From Paragordius varius (lineage: Eukaryota; Nematomorpha): DNA of 64,000 bases. Where the stretch lies: positions 5,766,001 through 5,830,000 of the forward strand of contig OZ176053.1 in NCBI GenBank assembly GCA_964247055.1, given 5' to 3'. The notes beneath the pieces are model-generated. The model was not told the origin of the DNA, ran no database searches, and worked only from the letters and a program-made list of their open reading frames with translations. The position numbers and the translations under genes are program-made. Of this stretch, positions 41,781 to 55,000 are shown one piece after another (the stretch's first letter is position 1; each line of letters begins with the position of its first letter).

Positions 41781-42920
41781 TACCGGGTACAGTTATAAGT
41801 TTTTGCCGGTTTAACCACTGAGAATACGTCATTAAAAAGTACGCAAACGATTAATTTATACAGATCCCGTTTTGTTCTGACATTTAAAGGACAAACACAC
41901 ACAAGTTGAGCCAGAAACTAACGTCTAAATTTATTTATTATTTGGTCATGTCGAATTTTATGATTAAGAACCTCGTTTTGCCATCAGAAGAAAAAGGCCT
42001 GATAAATCATTTGCTGTTAGAAACATATGGTGAACATGCTCTATTGATTCATATGTAAAATATGATTTTGAAATAATCAAAGGTGAGTTTAATATGAAAA
42101 AAATACGGTGCTCTTTTGTCCACACAACTATGAAAACACCAAATGGCATTATTGTATAATAACACAACTATGAAAACACCAAATGGCATTATTGTATAAT
42201 AACCTAATTAAAAAATTATCAAAAATTGGCAGACGCTTTGCATGTATCACATAAAAAATTAAATGTCTATGAGCAATAGAAAAACCAATAAACTCGGGCA
42301 ATAGGTTCCATATAATTTGATTTAAACGACTCAAATCGAAAATCGCAAAGTATCTTGTACTTCCACGTAATAAAAAAATAATTTTTGCATCAAATTAAGT
42401 TGAGTGATGAAAAAGGACTTTATTTTGTAAATCCAAAGCGGAAAAATCGAGGCTTTTACCCTGCCAGGCCAGATCATAACACCAAGTCCAAATCGCTTCG
42501 GCAAACTATACTGTCTGATTAGAGCGATATTGTTTATGACTTATTGAAACCCGGTGACAGTAAATACAACGCTATCGCCAACAAATGATTTATTTAAACC
42601 AAGCCTCAATAGAAAACGACCGGAATATCAGATGGCAAGAAAATTTTGCTATATAACAAAGCTCCGTCTCACAGAGCAAAACCAGTGTGTGACACCTTAA
42701 AATCGCTAGATTGGGAAATTCTTTTGTATCAGTTCAATCATTTTGAACATAAAATGGCTTGATGGATGTTTATTGCTAAAGTCATTTTTCTGGCTCGGCA
42801 TTTAAATACACCTGAAAAATGGAACCAATGGAACCTATTTTGAAAATAAAAAATTATTTTCCCATAAAATTACACGTTTTATAACCAAAAACCGGTACAA
42901 TCTTATCATAAAAATTAAAA
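41781..42920 (+). mobile_element. mariner transposon, broken copy M1
   Basis: The left terminal repeat TACCGGGTACAGTTATAAG matches the reverse complement of the right ends of the other copies. A transposase reading frame starts near 41948 (MSNF) and contains the mariner block SDEKGLYFVNPK (the GDEKW region) followed by an RPDH..SKS segment. Frameshifts and stops interrupt it throughout. A direct duplication of about 41 bases ('cacaactatgaaaacaccaa ...') at about 42122-42203 is private to this copy. It lies between the secreted-protein gene and the GPCR. Confidence 0.8.
42122..42203. repeat. Tandem duplication of about 41 bases inside mariner M1
   Basis: Two head-to-tail copies, identical by eye, of a block running from 'cacaactatgaaaacaccaa' to 'ttattgtataataa'. 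Perfect identity inside an otherwise decayed element points to a recent event or an assembly slip. Confidence 0.75.
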
Positions 42921-43392
42921 TTAATACTTTTTTTAAAAAAAAAATTAAATTTCTACTAAATATTAATTTTATGGCATCATAAATAATATGATAATAGCTG
43001 TTTTGCCGATGTTATATATTTATGATAGATCAAAAAACTGATAATGGGTTGTATTTAGTAACTTTTTATTGAAACAAATTAAATAGTGTGATGTCGATCT
43101 TATTAAATATAAGTAGCTTGAATATTTCCACTTATCAAAGTTTAGTTTATCAAGAAAATATTGCGCTACCTCGCCATATTAACTACTGAACAAAATATTA
43201 TATTTATTGTATTGATATAACACTTAAGAAAAGGTTAATATTAATGAATTTAGGATTTGACAAAGATGCTATTACATAGATTGCGATTCATTTATAATCA
43301 TCAAAAAATAATATAATTTAGACATAGATTTTTCAATAATTAACGATATACATAAGTAGGGTTTATTTCATTCAATGTTATATGAAGTTTAT

Positions 43393-45989
43393 CTATTTAC
43401 AAATGAGTAGTCGACGAAATTGGGTAATCATATTATTATCCAATATTATATATACATACATAATAATGGCTCCATATATCATCTGTAAGACATTGCCTAC
43501 AGAAGAAAGATCATAGGAGAGTTGGAATTTTTTCAAAAGTAAGATACGTAAATTGCTACGCGTTATATATAATACGACATTCGGTGTCACAAATATGATA
43601 TAGATAAGAGAATAAATGAGAGCCGAATAGTTGATTAGTATACTTTGTGCCCTGTGAGCTTTACGTGATGACATTGATTTCTTAGCAACTACGTTTGAAG
43701 TGGTAGGATTGATACGATTATACCGTACCATAAGATCAATGTCTGATTTAAAAACTGCATAATAATATTGGTATGTATGTTTTTTCCGCTTAAACCAATT
43801 CCCAGTATTGGCTGATTCGTCTACTGGTACCATACATACAGATGAAGTGTTTCTCTCATCCATTTTACTTGAAGATTGAGGATTTGAAATGACTCCCGAT
43901 ATGTTATTTATAGTTGTTGGTGCATTGTTTTTATTTATGTTTATGTTTGATGTACCTGATGTCATCATCAACAAATTCCTTTTCCGATAAAAAATTATAA
44001 TTAATTGCGTCAAACAAAACCCCAAATAGATATTGAATATTAGCGGTATAATCATCATAATAATCATGCGAATGATATCGTAGGCCACCACCCTGGGTGT
44101 CAAATCCTTAAGGCCACACCGATATAGCTTTATGAGTTTTAGCGGCTTTGGATACAATGATTTAAACCCGGTCCCATTTGACACTAGAAGACAATCCTTT
44201 TGAAAACAGTTGGATAGTTGGATAAAGTATATTGGTTGTGTTCCATGCAATTCTGGTGTTATATTATAATAATTGACATAACTTTCAAACACATTAAAAA
44301 TGGCCTCATTAATCGAACTGTTTGGCTTAAGTTTGGATCTTATATTATTCCCATGTAGCGTAACGAATTCTCGATGAGGTAGGCGAACGCTTTTTGGTAT
44401 ATTTTGACTATCAAGGCCAAAGCACATTACCGGATCATACCAGAAAAATGTTGTCCAACTCAGAAAAAATGATAAAACAATTATTATCCATGGGAACCAT
44501 TTGAAATGACATGCCTTCCTTACATCATCATATTTGGTGTAAAACCTAGCCTTCAAATATCTGTCCAATAGAAGTAACACCTATAAAAAATAATGATAAC
44601 ACAGATAAAAGGTTGTTTTTGTAAATAAATTAAACATAAATATGAATAATGCAGCTTATGGGATACAAAAATTTAATTTTTTCCAATTTAATAATATCCG
44701 CTATTAACGCTAATTCTTCTAACAGGCATTTAAGTTAAGAAAAAATCATCCTCAATAATTATTAGCCCCCCATTATAGCTCTTCAGGTGGTATTTGGTTT
44801 TAAACCCCTCTTAGTTTTTACAGTTCCTCCAGTTAAAATAAAGACAAGCCGATTGAAAAAATGATAAATATATAGTATTATTGATAATAAAAAATTGGAT
44901 CGATTTTTTGTCTTTTAAGCTGTATTTTAAAAACTATTTTGCATCATCCCGGAAAAATGTCTTTTTTTTAACCAACTTTGATGCCACCAAAGATATTTGC
45001 CTTTAATTATTTTATTTGGAATTCGATTATATTGTTTGTGGGCATATGGCACAGGAATAAGTTCTGAAATAAAATTACTTTCTTTTAGATAGAAATTAAA
45101 TTATTTATGCTGCGCTTGATGACCTTACTCGTCTTCACAGGGAAACTGATAAAAAAATATTATTTTCACTTACATGATACTCTGTGGATTATATGTTACA
45201 TATTAATTATTATTACGATTTAAAATTCAAATAAAGGTTTGCTGAATGATTTTATGAATATTTAAGAGCAAAATAAAATAAACATACATTTATTAACTAG
45301 ATGACAGGGAACGACTGATATTTATTGAAAATGTTCTAATTTTAATTGAAATCAGGACCATTTTATTTTTTTTATCTGATATTAATTAAAAAAAATACCT
45401 GTATCCATATACTGGCATCAAAAAAAACATGGACCCAAATGATATCATATTTGGTGGTATATTTGACCCATCCTCGATTAGTCGTAAATTCGGATAAACG
45501 AAACCATTTATTGGCAATATCAAAGTATATGGGTATCATGAATAGGGCACTCAATAGTAAAAGCCAACCAATAAACGCTATATAATAGTAATTATTTGAG
45601 TTTTTTTTAATATTTTTGGGAATACGATGAATAATAACTAATCCTGTGATAACCCCAAATAATCCTATAACCAGGACAATCGGCATGGCTATAACATATA
45701 TTGCGCGCGTCAATGAGAATCGTTTTTCATAATTTGAAGTGCATAGAGAATCGAATAGAGGAGTTTCCACCGGATTATGGTTTGTTTGTGGAAATGAAGC
45801 GTATAAATATGATAGACCATTCCTTGACGAAGTTAATCTTTTTAAATGTTGCGATGATGGTGTAATAGGGATCGCATTAGTACTACCCGTTTGATAAATG
45901 TGATCAAGATTAGCACCAACAAATTTCATATGCATGAGATCTGTCATGCCAAACCCCGTCCCGTTTCCGTTATAATTATCTAGGCTCAT
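43393..45989 (-). CDS. Class A (rhodopsin-like) G protein-coupled receptor, divergent
   Basis: Two exons, 45989-45399 and 44580-43393, joined in phase 0 within TM3; 592 residues. Order: extracellular N-terminus of about 95 residues; TM1 AIYVIAMPIVLVIGLFGVI; TM2 in YYIAFIGWLLLLSALFMIP; TM3 ending LLLLDRYLKARF with the DRY motif; TM4 WIIIVLSFFLSWTTFFWY; a long second extracellular loop with several Cys and an N-glycosylation site; TM5 with a central Pro (MIIPLIFN); a long Ser/Asn-rich third cytoplasmic loop; TM6 ending FVTPNVVLYI; TM7 followed by an FRRLL helix 8. The NPxxY motif of TM7 is degenerate (YGAIIMYVYII). DRY and overall topology recall invertebrate peptide receptors, but the ligand cannot be named. 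The ATG at 45989 is the first in frame; an upstream exon is not excluded. Confidence 0.82.
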
Positions 45990-46490
45990 GACGACAAAAG
46001 TGAACAAATAATTTTACCAATGAGTATTAAAATCAAACCGCCATTTATTCGTAAAAAACCAATTTATTTTATTTAAATAATAATTAATTTTTAATTAGCA
46101 AAAGAAGATGGAATAATTTATATAAGTTATAATACGATATTTTAGTGTTAATTAAAATTAATCAAAAAACTATATACTTTTACAATCGTTTGTTGAGCAA
46201 CAGGGTAAGATATTGCGCCTTGGCTCATTTGTATTGCATTGTCATATCCAAGTTATCCATTGGTTATCATATAATTAAATTTATGAAATTGATCTAAATG
46301 GATGAAACGGTTTTGTTATTATGTTTATTTTTCAGTATCTTACAGAAAACTGTGTTAAAATGCGATACATATTATTAACAGAGAAAGGTTTGAAAAATAT
46401 ATTTAGAGCAGGCTACACTTTATATATTTTATACATTTGTGCGGTTTAGATATATTGTGTTCCGCTAAATTAGTAAAAGTGGCCAAAGTA
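45990..46490. other. AT-rich DNA upstream of the GPCR
   Basis: Probable promoter region of the minus-strand GPCR gene. No specific element could be supported. Confidence 0.35.
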
Positions 46491-46507
46491 TGATATCTGT
46501 TTTATTT

Positions 46508-47656
46508 TGGTATTATAAATTTGGTGTGTTCAAAATTTTCCAACGGTTTAACAAGAGCAGACCTCAGAGAAAGACGCAGACGATTAATTTGACACAGACT
46601 CCATTTTATTCATATATTAAGACCAACACACACAAGTTGACTCGACCAAAAACTAGCGTCTTATTCCTATCATCAAGTAATCATGTCGAATTTTGTGCCT
46701 GAAAAAGATTTACATCACGCATTGCCCTTCTTGTTCCATCAGAAGTAAAAAACTGTGGAAAGTCATTGTTTGCTGGTAGAAATAGTCCAAGCATGGTTAA
46801 TAATATTTAAAAATTGTTATTTTTTGAAAGCAAAAGGGCGCACTGCTACACCACACAAATGCGAACACGATAAAGTGCAAGAGTTATTGGATGATTATTC
46901 AACGCATCCTCAACGGCAATTTGCAAACTATGATATGTATCACAAAAATTCTGTAACGTCTACAAGCAGTGGGAAAAGACCAATAAACTCGGTAAATATT
47001 GAAAAAAAAAGGTAAAATCTAAAAAGTGAATTGTGTTGGCTCAAGGTTACGAAAGGAGATAATTTGAATTGTTTGGGTGATGAAAAGTGGATTGATTTTG
47101 TAATAAAAAGCCAAAAATCATGGCTTTCACCTTACCAAACTAACTGTCCATACCCCAAGGCCAAATCGTTTCGGCAAGAAAACCATGCTATGTGTCTGAT
47201 TTTGTAACCTACTGAAACCGTTACATAACGCTATCGCCCACAAATGCTAATTTAAACCATGAATTAATTGAACAACGATTGAAATTGGCCAGGAGAATGG
47301 TAAAATTATTTGGCTGCATTAAAATGATTCATCTCACGCAGAAAAACCAGTGAAAGGCACCTTGAATTCGCTTCGGGAATTTCTTCCGCATCCTTCGCAC
47401 TGACCTGGAACCATATGACTATTACCTCCTTGCATCAATGGGGCTTACGCTCGTGGAGCAGAACTTCAAACGTTGGAAAAAGATTTGACGAATGTTTGCA
47501 GAAAATCAGTTTTTTTGGTATGGCGTTCATATATTACTTACAGACGGGCGAAGTGTGTGGAACCCGTACAATATTTTGAATAAAATAATTATTGCTTTTC
47601 TATCGAAATTGCTTGTTTTTTTACCAAAAAAACTGGTAAAGATTTATAATCAGGTA
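46508..47656 (+). mobile_element. mariner transposon, broken copy M2
   Basis: A transposase frame begins near 46684 (MSNFVPEKDLHHALPF after minor repair-free reading) and contains GDEKWIDFV near 47080 and, near 47405, the DLEPYDYYLLASMG block that corresponds to the mariner PDLAPSDYHLF region, whose third catalytic Asp lies in this stretch. The copy is interrupted by several stops and frameshifts. The right end '...taaagatttataatcaggta' is related to the ends of M1 and M3. It lies about 500 bases upstream of the GPCR. Confidence 0.8.
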
Positions 47657-47659
47657 GTC

Positions 47660-48636
47660 TAACGCCCTTTTTTCCTAAAAAAATTTTTGGTGTGTGTAAT
47701 CGTTCCACATGGCTTTCAACGAGTTTAAATAACTGAAAGACTAAAAAGTTATAAAAGTTGGCTCTAAAATATTAGAAAAATGTAGGTGTCTCTTAGAATA
47801 CAAGAATCATTTAAAAGGTTGATATGATTTCTGAACCTGTTATTTTCCTGATACTTTTTAAAATGTTGCATGTTATTATAATAAAGCGGCCCTTAAAATA
47901 AAAATATTGACCTTTGCCTTTATAAGAATAAAATAATCTTTAGAATTCGCTCACAAATCTTAAAAATATTTTTCAGGGATTGAACAAAACTGTTTGATTG
48001 TTGTCTCTGGTTCCATTTCCACATAATAGATAAAACACAGCATGAATAAATCATAGCCATTTTCAGATAGTTTGATCAATTTAACAAACGTAAATAATTA
48101 GCACAAAAATATAATGTAAACACCAAAAATTATTCTTATCTCAAACCATATAAAAATTTATACTTTATGCAATAATAATTTATCCATTATATTAAGAATA
48201 GTTAAAAGAAAAACATCCATTATTCAAGAACGGTATGAAACCGTTGTTTTTTCCTTATATTAAAATAAACGACTCTGAAGGCAATGTTTGACGTTTATCA
48301 AATTTAATTAAATTTCATCGTAGTTATACATTTACCATGATAAATAAAACCATTTTGAAACGGTCAGGATCAATCAGAATCGGTTAAAATCCGAATCCGG
48401 TTGCTGCCGGTCCAGAGATTAAAGAACAATCTTATACCATTTTTGTGAGACCTTTTAGCCAAGTTAAATTCGGTATAGAAACGGAAGAAAAGAAAATTCT
48501 ACTAAGTATCCAATTTGAAATTAAATAAAATATTATTATTTTATGAAGCACATATCACATTTAAACCATCATTCACAAAATTTTATCGGAATTTATTATA
48601 TTAAACTTTGACAATTATGTATATATATATATATAA

Positions 48637-48677
<41 letters not shown>

Positions 48678-49030
48678 TATATAGAATATGTGAGACATAT
48701 ATTACATATTATCATAATTATATATTGCAAATAATTATTACATATAATCCAAATATTATTTAAAAAAACATTAGAAAATTTACAAAATGGTGACGCATAG
48801 AATATTTTTAGTCGAAAATTGTTGACAACAATATGTTTAGACATGTAATACATATTCAAGATATATATAAGATAGATATATTGGGCTGTGTAATGAGGAT
48901 TGGAATGTTTTTACGAATCATATTTAATAGAGAGCAATTTCAAGTCTTTTCAACACTCTGTGGACATAAATCTTAAAAATCTAGATTATCCACTTATGTT
49001 AAATTTTTAATATTACTTGCTAACTATCGT
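47660..49030. other. AT-rich intergenic DNA with (TA)n tract 48620-48675
   Basis: No gene supported. A long TA microsatellite interrupted by 'aagt' lies at 48620-48675; an open frame across it is chance. I searched the minus strand here for a bromodomain exon that could continue the BAZ2 homologue and saw none. Confidence 0.45.
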
Positions 49031-49036
49031 CATTGT

Positions 49037-52000
49037 TTAAATTGAATGTTGCGATGTAGGATACATGTTGTGGTTTCCTGTATTACTGAATGTCGTATTA
49101 TTGCTGAAATTTGACAAAGATTTTATCTTTGGACCTTTTTGTGACCTTATGATGGTGCCATTATCACCGTTTCCGCTCATGACGAATTTAAATTTGCGAC
49201 CCCTTCGTTTTTTCATCTCTTGACTAGTCCAAATGCTTGATTTATAATTAATCGTTTTATTACCTAACGATGAATATTTTTTTAAATTGATACCATTTAT
49301 CCCAGATTTTTCAAGCGGTTCTGGGTTCATGGTAACTTCAAACAAGGCATTTTTTTCTTTGGTATGATGTTCTAAATTATTTGTGTTGCAATCGTTACGT
49401 GTTGGTAAAACATTGGGATTATCCTTAAATTTCTTATAATCACGAAATATTTTGCGGCGACGATCAATTTTTTGAAGCGTGACAGGTAGGGGTCGAATTG
49501 CACTTTCAATCGCAGATTCTGCAATCGAAAATGAATCAGGATGAGGTGATGTAGTAAATTTTTCATTCTCTTTTAACCTTTCTTTGGGAGTATTTGTGCA
49601 TATTGCATCGATTGTTTCCGATTCGCTCATATCTCTTTTAGGTTGATCATGATTGATGCGTTTTTTAATCAGACAAGTTATAGAATTTTCTGAGTTCTTT
49701 TTGCTTATATTAGATCCAATATCTGACTTTTTGTCCGGATTTTTCAAAGGTTTATAAGAATTTAATGAGGCATTCAAATGAGGATTAAGATTTTTGTGAT
49801 TATAGTAAATTGTTTTAGTATTGTTACTCAAATTCTGAGTTTTTGCGTATTTTGGATTGGTTTGGCAAATTGGACATTTCCAAATACCTTTGAAAGATCT
49901 ATTCACACAAAATATTCAATATGTTTGATGTATAATATTATAACAAAATTATAATCCCTAAACACAAAAATATGTTTAAATTTTAAAAAAGTCCACACTT
50001 ATTCATTACACACTATAGAGAGCAATTAGATTTGGGTAGTTTCAATAGCTAAAGAGGTTCAAATTATATCTGCTGGTAAGTATTAGGCTTTTCATTTTTA
50101 TTAGTTACATATTTAAATTATAATTGTGGAGGAAATATACAGTTGCCCCTGTCATCAATGAAATATCATGTTAGCAATAATTTTAATGTAATTAAAATAA
50201 ATGAAAATTCTTATACATATCAACCGACATGTAAATTATAAATACCCTTTTAGCCATGTACAATATCGAAATGGCAAATAATAGTTCCCGTTATGATAAT
50301 ATACATACCTCTGTAAAATAGTCCTTGAATTGAAACACCTTTCATGAAAATGTCGCAGGCATTTGTCACAGCGTACTAATTTTTGTTTTGATTGTCCACA
50401 GATGGAACATAAATTTTCATTGATTGCCTATAAATAAATTTAATATATATACTTCGAATTCTAAAATGGTTTTTTTAAAAAATATTTTTTTACACAAAAA
50501 ATTTGTAAAAACCTTTGAAACACAGGAATAACAGTACCAGTCACCGGATGGAACTTTGTCTATTGCAGGCTATATTTAAACAATGAATATCATGTTAAGA
50601 ATGTAATCGACAAAAAGACTATATATATTATCCCATAAATTTATAAGTAATGATTATATTAGTACTTTAAAACAGTAGGTATGATAACCCTTATCACAGC
50701 CATCGCACAGTAATAGTAGATCTTCGTCAGAACCCAAATGACAAAATTGACAAAACTATGGAGGAAAATGATAAATTTATGTACAAATATATATACACAA
50801 TTAAAGTGTTGTTAAGTTAAAAAAATGCAGTTACCACTTTTGTGATAGATTTTTCCCAAGCAATTGCACTTTGAAGTAATTGTAGACAAATGTATATTTG
50901 GTCGGTATTTTTGGCATTGGTTAAGGCCAACTTCCATTTATATAAATTGGATGAAGTTTGGGCATACGAGTTTGTACCATTATCTTCTTGTAGGTTATTT
51001 AGATTATTTGGCTTATTTGAAACATCATTAGATTCACTGTCGCTGAATTGATTTGATGAGTTAACTATATCATCTTGAGGAACTCTAAATGGTTAAAGAG
51101 TAATGATAGGTTTATTAGTTTGTAAAATTAGTAAATTCATTAATATATTACATTATGTTTTTATCACAGTGAATATGTGTATTTTGGTCAAAATCGGTGA
51201 TTTCTTTAGGGATCATTTCTACTTTTTCTTCCATATTCTCTAATTTGCGGTCTGTAACCGTGTTTTCAAGCGTTTTTGCCCTAATATTGTCAAACTTTCC
51301 ATCTTTTTTTAAGGTATTGCTGTTATACCAATTAATTATCGCTTCATAATCTTGTAAATCTTTCGTTCTAAAAAATAGAAACAAAAAAATTTAAATATAA
51401 AAATATGATTACAAAAATTTAATGGATCATACAAAATTAAATATAAAAATAATTCAAAAATTTAATGGATCATCTTAAAGGTGGATATAACTTACGGCCT
51501 GCAAAGCGGTGAGCGTAGAAATCTTCTATCAATCCCAGAAACTAAGTCCAATAACTTTTGTCTGGTAGCGGAGAAAATTTCATCATTTCCGACATCATTG
51601 ACCAATATGTTGGGAATAGGTTTATGCGTCTTAATCCACGCCTATTGATTTATTAATAGTTTTGTTGCAAAAATTATTTATACTTAAAAAATTGTTTTTT
51701 TTAAATATATATATAATGTGAATACTACCTTGCTCATAAAATTTGACGTTATGACTTTGTCTTCGAAGCGCTGAACTGTCTTATAAGCATTTGTATGATA
51801 GATTTTAAGGAAATTTTCCGGTTCAATTTTTGCCTCATTATTACTGGACAGCTCGTGAGATTTGATATATTCTGCAACTAAACAAAAGTATTAAAATAAA
51901 TTTTAATTTTCCAAAAACTTATAATAAAATTATAAAGCCGCCACCATGATAAAAACAATAAACAAATATTATATTATGATTAATTGAAATAAAAAATTTT

Positions 52001-55000
52001 CAAATTAGTTACATTGATTGGAAATTAATTTTCCGTTTTCGCTTTTCGGTTCTAAGGGATACATTTGCAACAAAACATCCGTTATTTTTTGCATATTTTT
52101 ATACAAAATCTTTTCCCGAATACCACGCAGATTTAAACTGCTCATAAGATTATCCAATTGTTCCCGGGAATCAATATACCACCAATTGTTTTGATAATTG
52201 GACGTTAACAAATTGTTTCTGTCAGTATCTTCTATAATAATAAAATATATTAAATTATATAAAACGTTTTGAATAAAATCAATTCTAAAACAACAATTAA
52301 TATCAAAATATTTGATAAATATACCTTCTTTACCATTGTTTGTCAATACACCGTACATATTTATAAGACTTTTATCTAGATTTGCAACATTGTTTTGTTC
52401 TCGTTCATAATTAAATCCTTCAATGAGAATAGCACCGATTGAGGGCATAACCTATAACAAATGTCATTAGTAAAATGAAAATTTAATTACTAATTATTTG
52501 AATCATTAATGGGATACAAATCAAAACAAAAGCATGCTTTACCCAATATATTCTTTTATAACGGTCAGTCCCAAGTGACATACAACGTAATCGTGTGTTA
52601 ATTTCGTATAATTGCATGCGATACATGCTTAAACGATCTTCTGGATGTTGGATTTCGGATTCGCACCGTCTTTGATCAGATTGTGAGGTCTCTTCTTTTG
52701 GATGATTGGATTTTTCATCGGTTGTTATATTACTATTTACGTTCTTTCCATTATCACGCGTATCATTCTTTTCAACCATTGAATTCTTCTCTCCGTCAGT
52801 TTTTATAGTAACTGGTTTGTATTCAATTTCTGATGTGGATTTCGTCATATCTTGATCGACAAATTCTGATTTAACGCTTGGTTGATCGGCTATCTTAACG
52901 GATTCGTCGTGGGTATTTTCTTTAACAATGGTGGAAATGGGATTGGAAACAGTATTTTCTATTAAATCATCCTCAAATTTTACAGATTTTTTCGTCGATT
53001 TATCTACATCAATGTTCTCATTGTGATTTGTGGTTGACTTTTTAAAGGCAATATTATTGGTTATCGGATCAGAATACCGCTGTCTAAATATGGATAAACA
53101 AGAAAATCGAGTATAAAACCTATATGTCGGTAATATATATGTATGCAACATTTATTGGCTAAATGGAAAAAAAACAGATATTTACTTCCTTAGTTGACCG
53201 CCCTCATTAAGCCATTTGTCCTTTTTGAGATTGGCCATGATACCAAGTCTCCTATCTAACTCACGCAAAATGTCAGGATGGTCTAACAAACGATCACATA
53301 GAAAGGCTAAAAGCCAGCATTTTTGTTCAGCTTTCAATAGATGGAGCGGTTGAAGTGATAAAAAATCTGTAATCTATAAGGCACCACACAAATTGTGAAT
53401 TATATATATATATATATATATTACATCGGATGATCGATTGTATAAAGAGATAGAAAATTAATATACTTCAACGCTCATTGACGATGTTTCTCCATAGCAC
53501 GTATCATTGTATATGGTGAGATATATGCGTACGATTTCACTAATATTACTTTCACACAAGCCAAAATCTTTGACAGATTTTCCACCCAAGAATGTGAAGG
53601 TCTATGTATGCATTAAAAAATATTTTTATATCAGAACAATAAAAATACATTAGGAAGATAAAGTAAAACGACAAAAAGATTAATAATTTAAAAGCAATAA
53701 TCGATTATACTACCCCCAAGTCATAATTGTATCGTATATCTAGACTAGATGTAAAAGTCACAGTTTTAGCACATGTATCCTGGAAATTTTGTTCTTTTAC
53801 TGTCTCCTGGTTATTTTCATTTTCACGAAAATCTTCATTTTCGGTTTGAATTGTAGAGCACATATCGTTGCTATAAACACCTCCGTTGTTACAATTGCTA
53901 TTGTTAATGTTAATAAGTGTGGTGGCATTAGCTAACAGCTCATTATGTTTCAACAAAAATTGGACGAGTTTTAGAACGATTTTAATGAAAGCTTGGAAGG
54001 GCATAGCCAAAAGTAATGTATTGCTTTCATCGTTTTCATGTAATTTTTCCATAGCACAACTTTTATCAGTGATTACAGGTTCGTCTTTAACCATGTTAGA
54101 TTTGGTTTTTATATCATCCCCATTTATGATATTTTGACAACAAATTATGTTTTGGAGTTTATACAAAGTGTAATTAGTAGGACCTAATAAAATGTTATGG
54201 AATGATTTATTTAATATAATGCGCTTTAAAGTTCATAAATGATAGCAAATACTTCAAATATAATTCTTACCAATATGAAGGACATCAGAAAAACTATGCA
54301 AAAATTCGGTGACCATGACGAGATCGGAAAAGTGTTTGGGCGAAAGTTGCATATTAGGTATGATTGGGAAATCGGGCAGGGTCTATTTTATTTAAATAAT
54401 ATTATAATATGATATTGGAAACAATAAGATATAAATATTGGCGAATCAGAATTAATGTTCAATATTGGAAAAGTGTATTGAAACCTTAGAGTTTTGCATG
54501 ATTTCAAGATCATCTTTGGCTTTGTACATATCTTCAAAACTAAATCCTATGTTTTGGTGATCAGTTGGGTTTTGTGATATATCTAGACTATTATCTTTTT
54601 TGTCATTTATATTGAATGTTTCATTATTGGACATATTATTATTTGACTCGAATTCCGATGTTAAAGTAGTAATATTTTGGGTATTAATTATTGGTTCGAT
54701 TGTTGTGTTATTAGGTTTGGAATCTTGCTGGTAACAAACAATATACTTATATAATAAGTCATATTCTTTAAAGTAATTTTTCAAATATTATATTAATGAT
54801 AGGAAATTATCAAATATTTAACAAAGTTTTTACTCTGAATAATGCATATAGATTTCAATTATTTTTAATAAAAATTACCACGTCTTTTAAGGTTGAAGAT
54901 AAGTTGCGATCCATATCAGCTGCTTTATTGCATGGCGATTGAGCGTCATTTTGTTCGACTAAACTATCAGTGTGTGATTTACATTCAGAAAGGTTATCCG

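Noticed and set aside
48596-48859. Minus-strand open frame with a long Tyr-Ile repeat
   Set aside because: It is the translation of a (TA)n microsatellite with no supporting motif.
46010-49036. A bromodomain exon continuing the BAZ2 homologue
   Set aside because: No WPF-, PMDF- or N-x-x-x-F-N-like segment in any minus-strand frame; the region is mariner M2 and AT-rich DNA.
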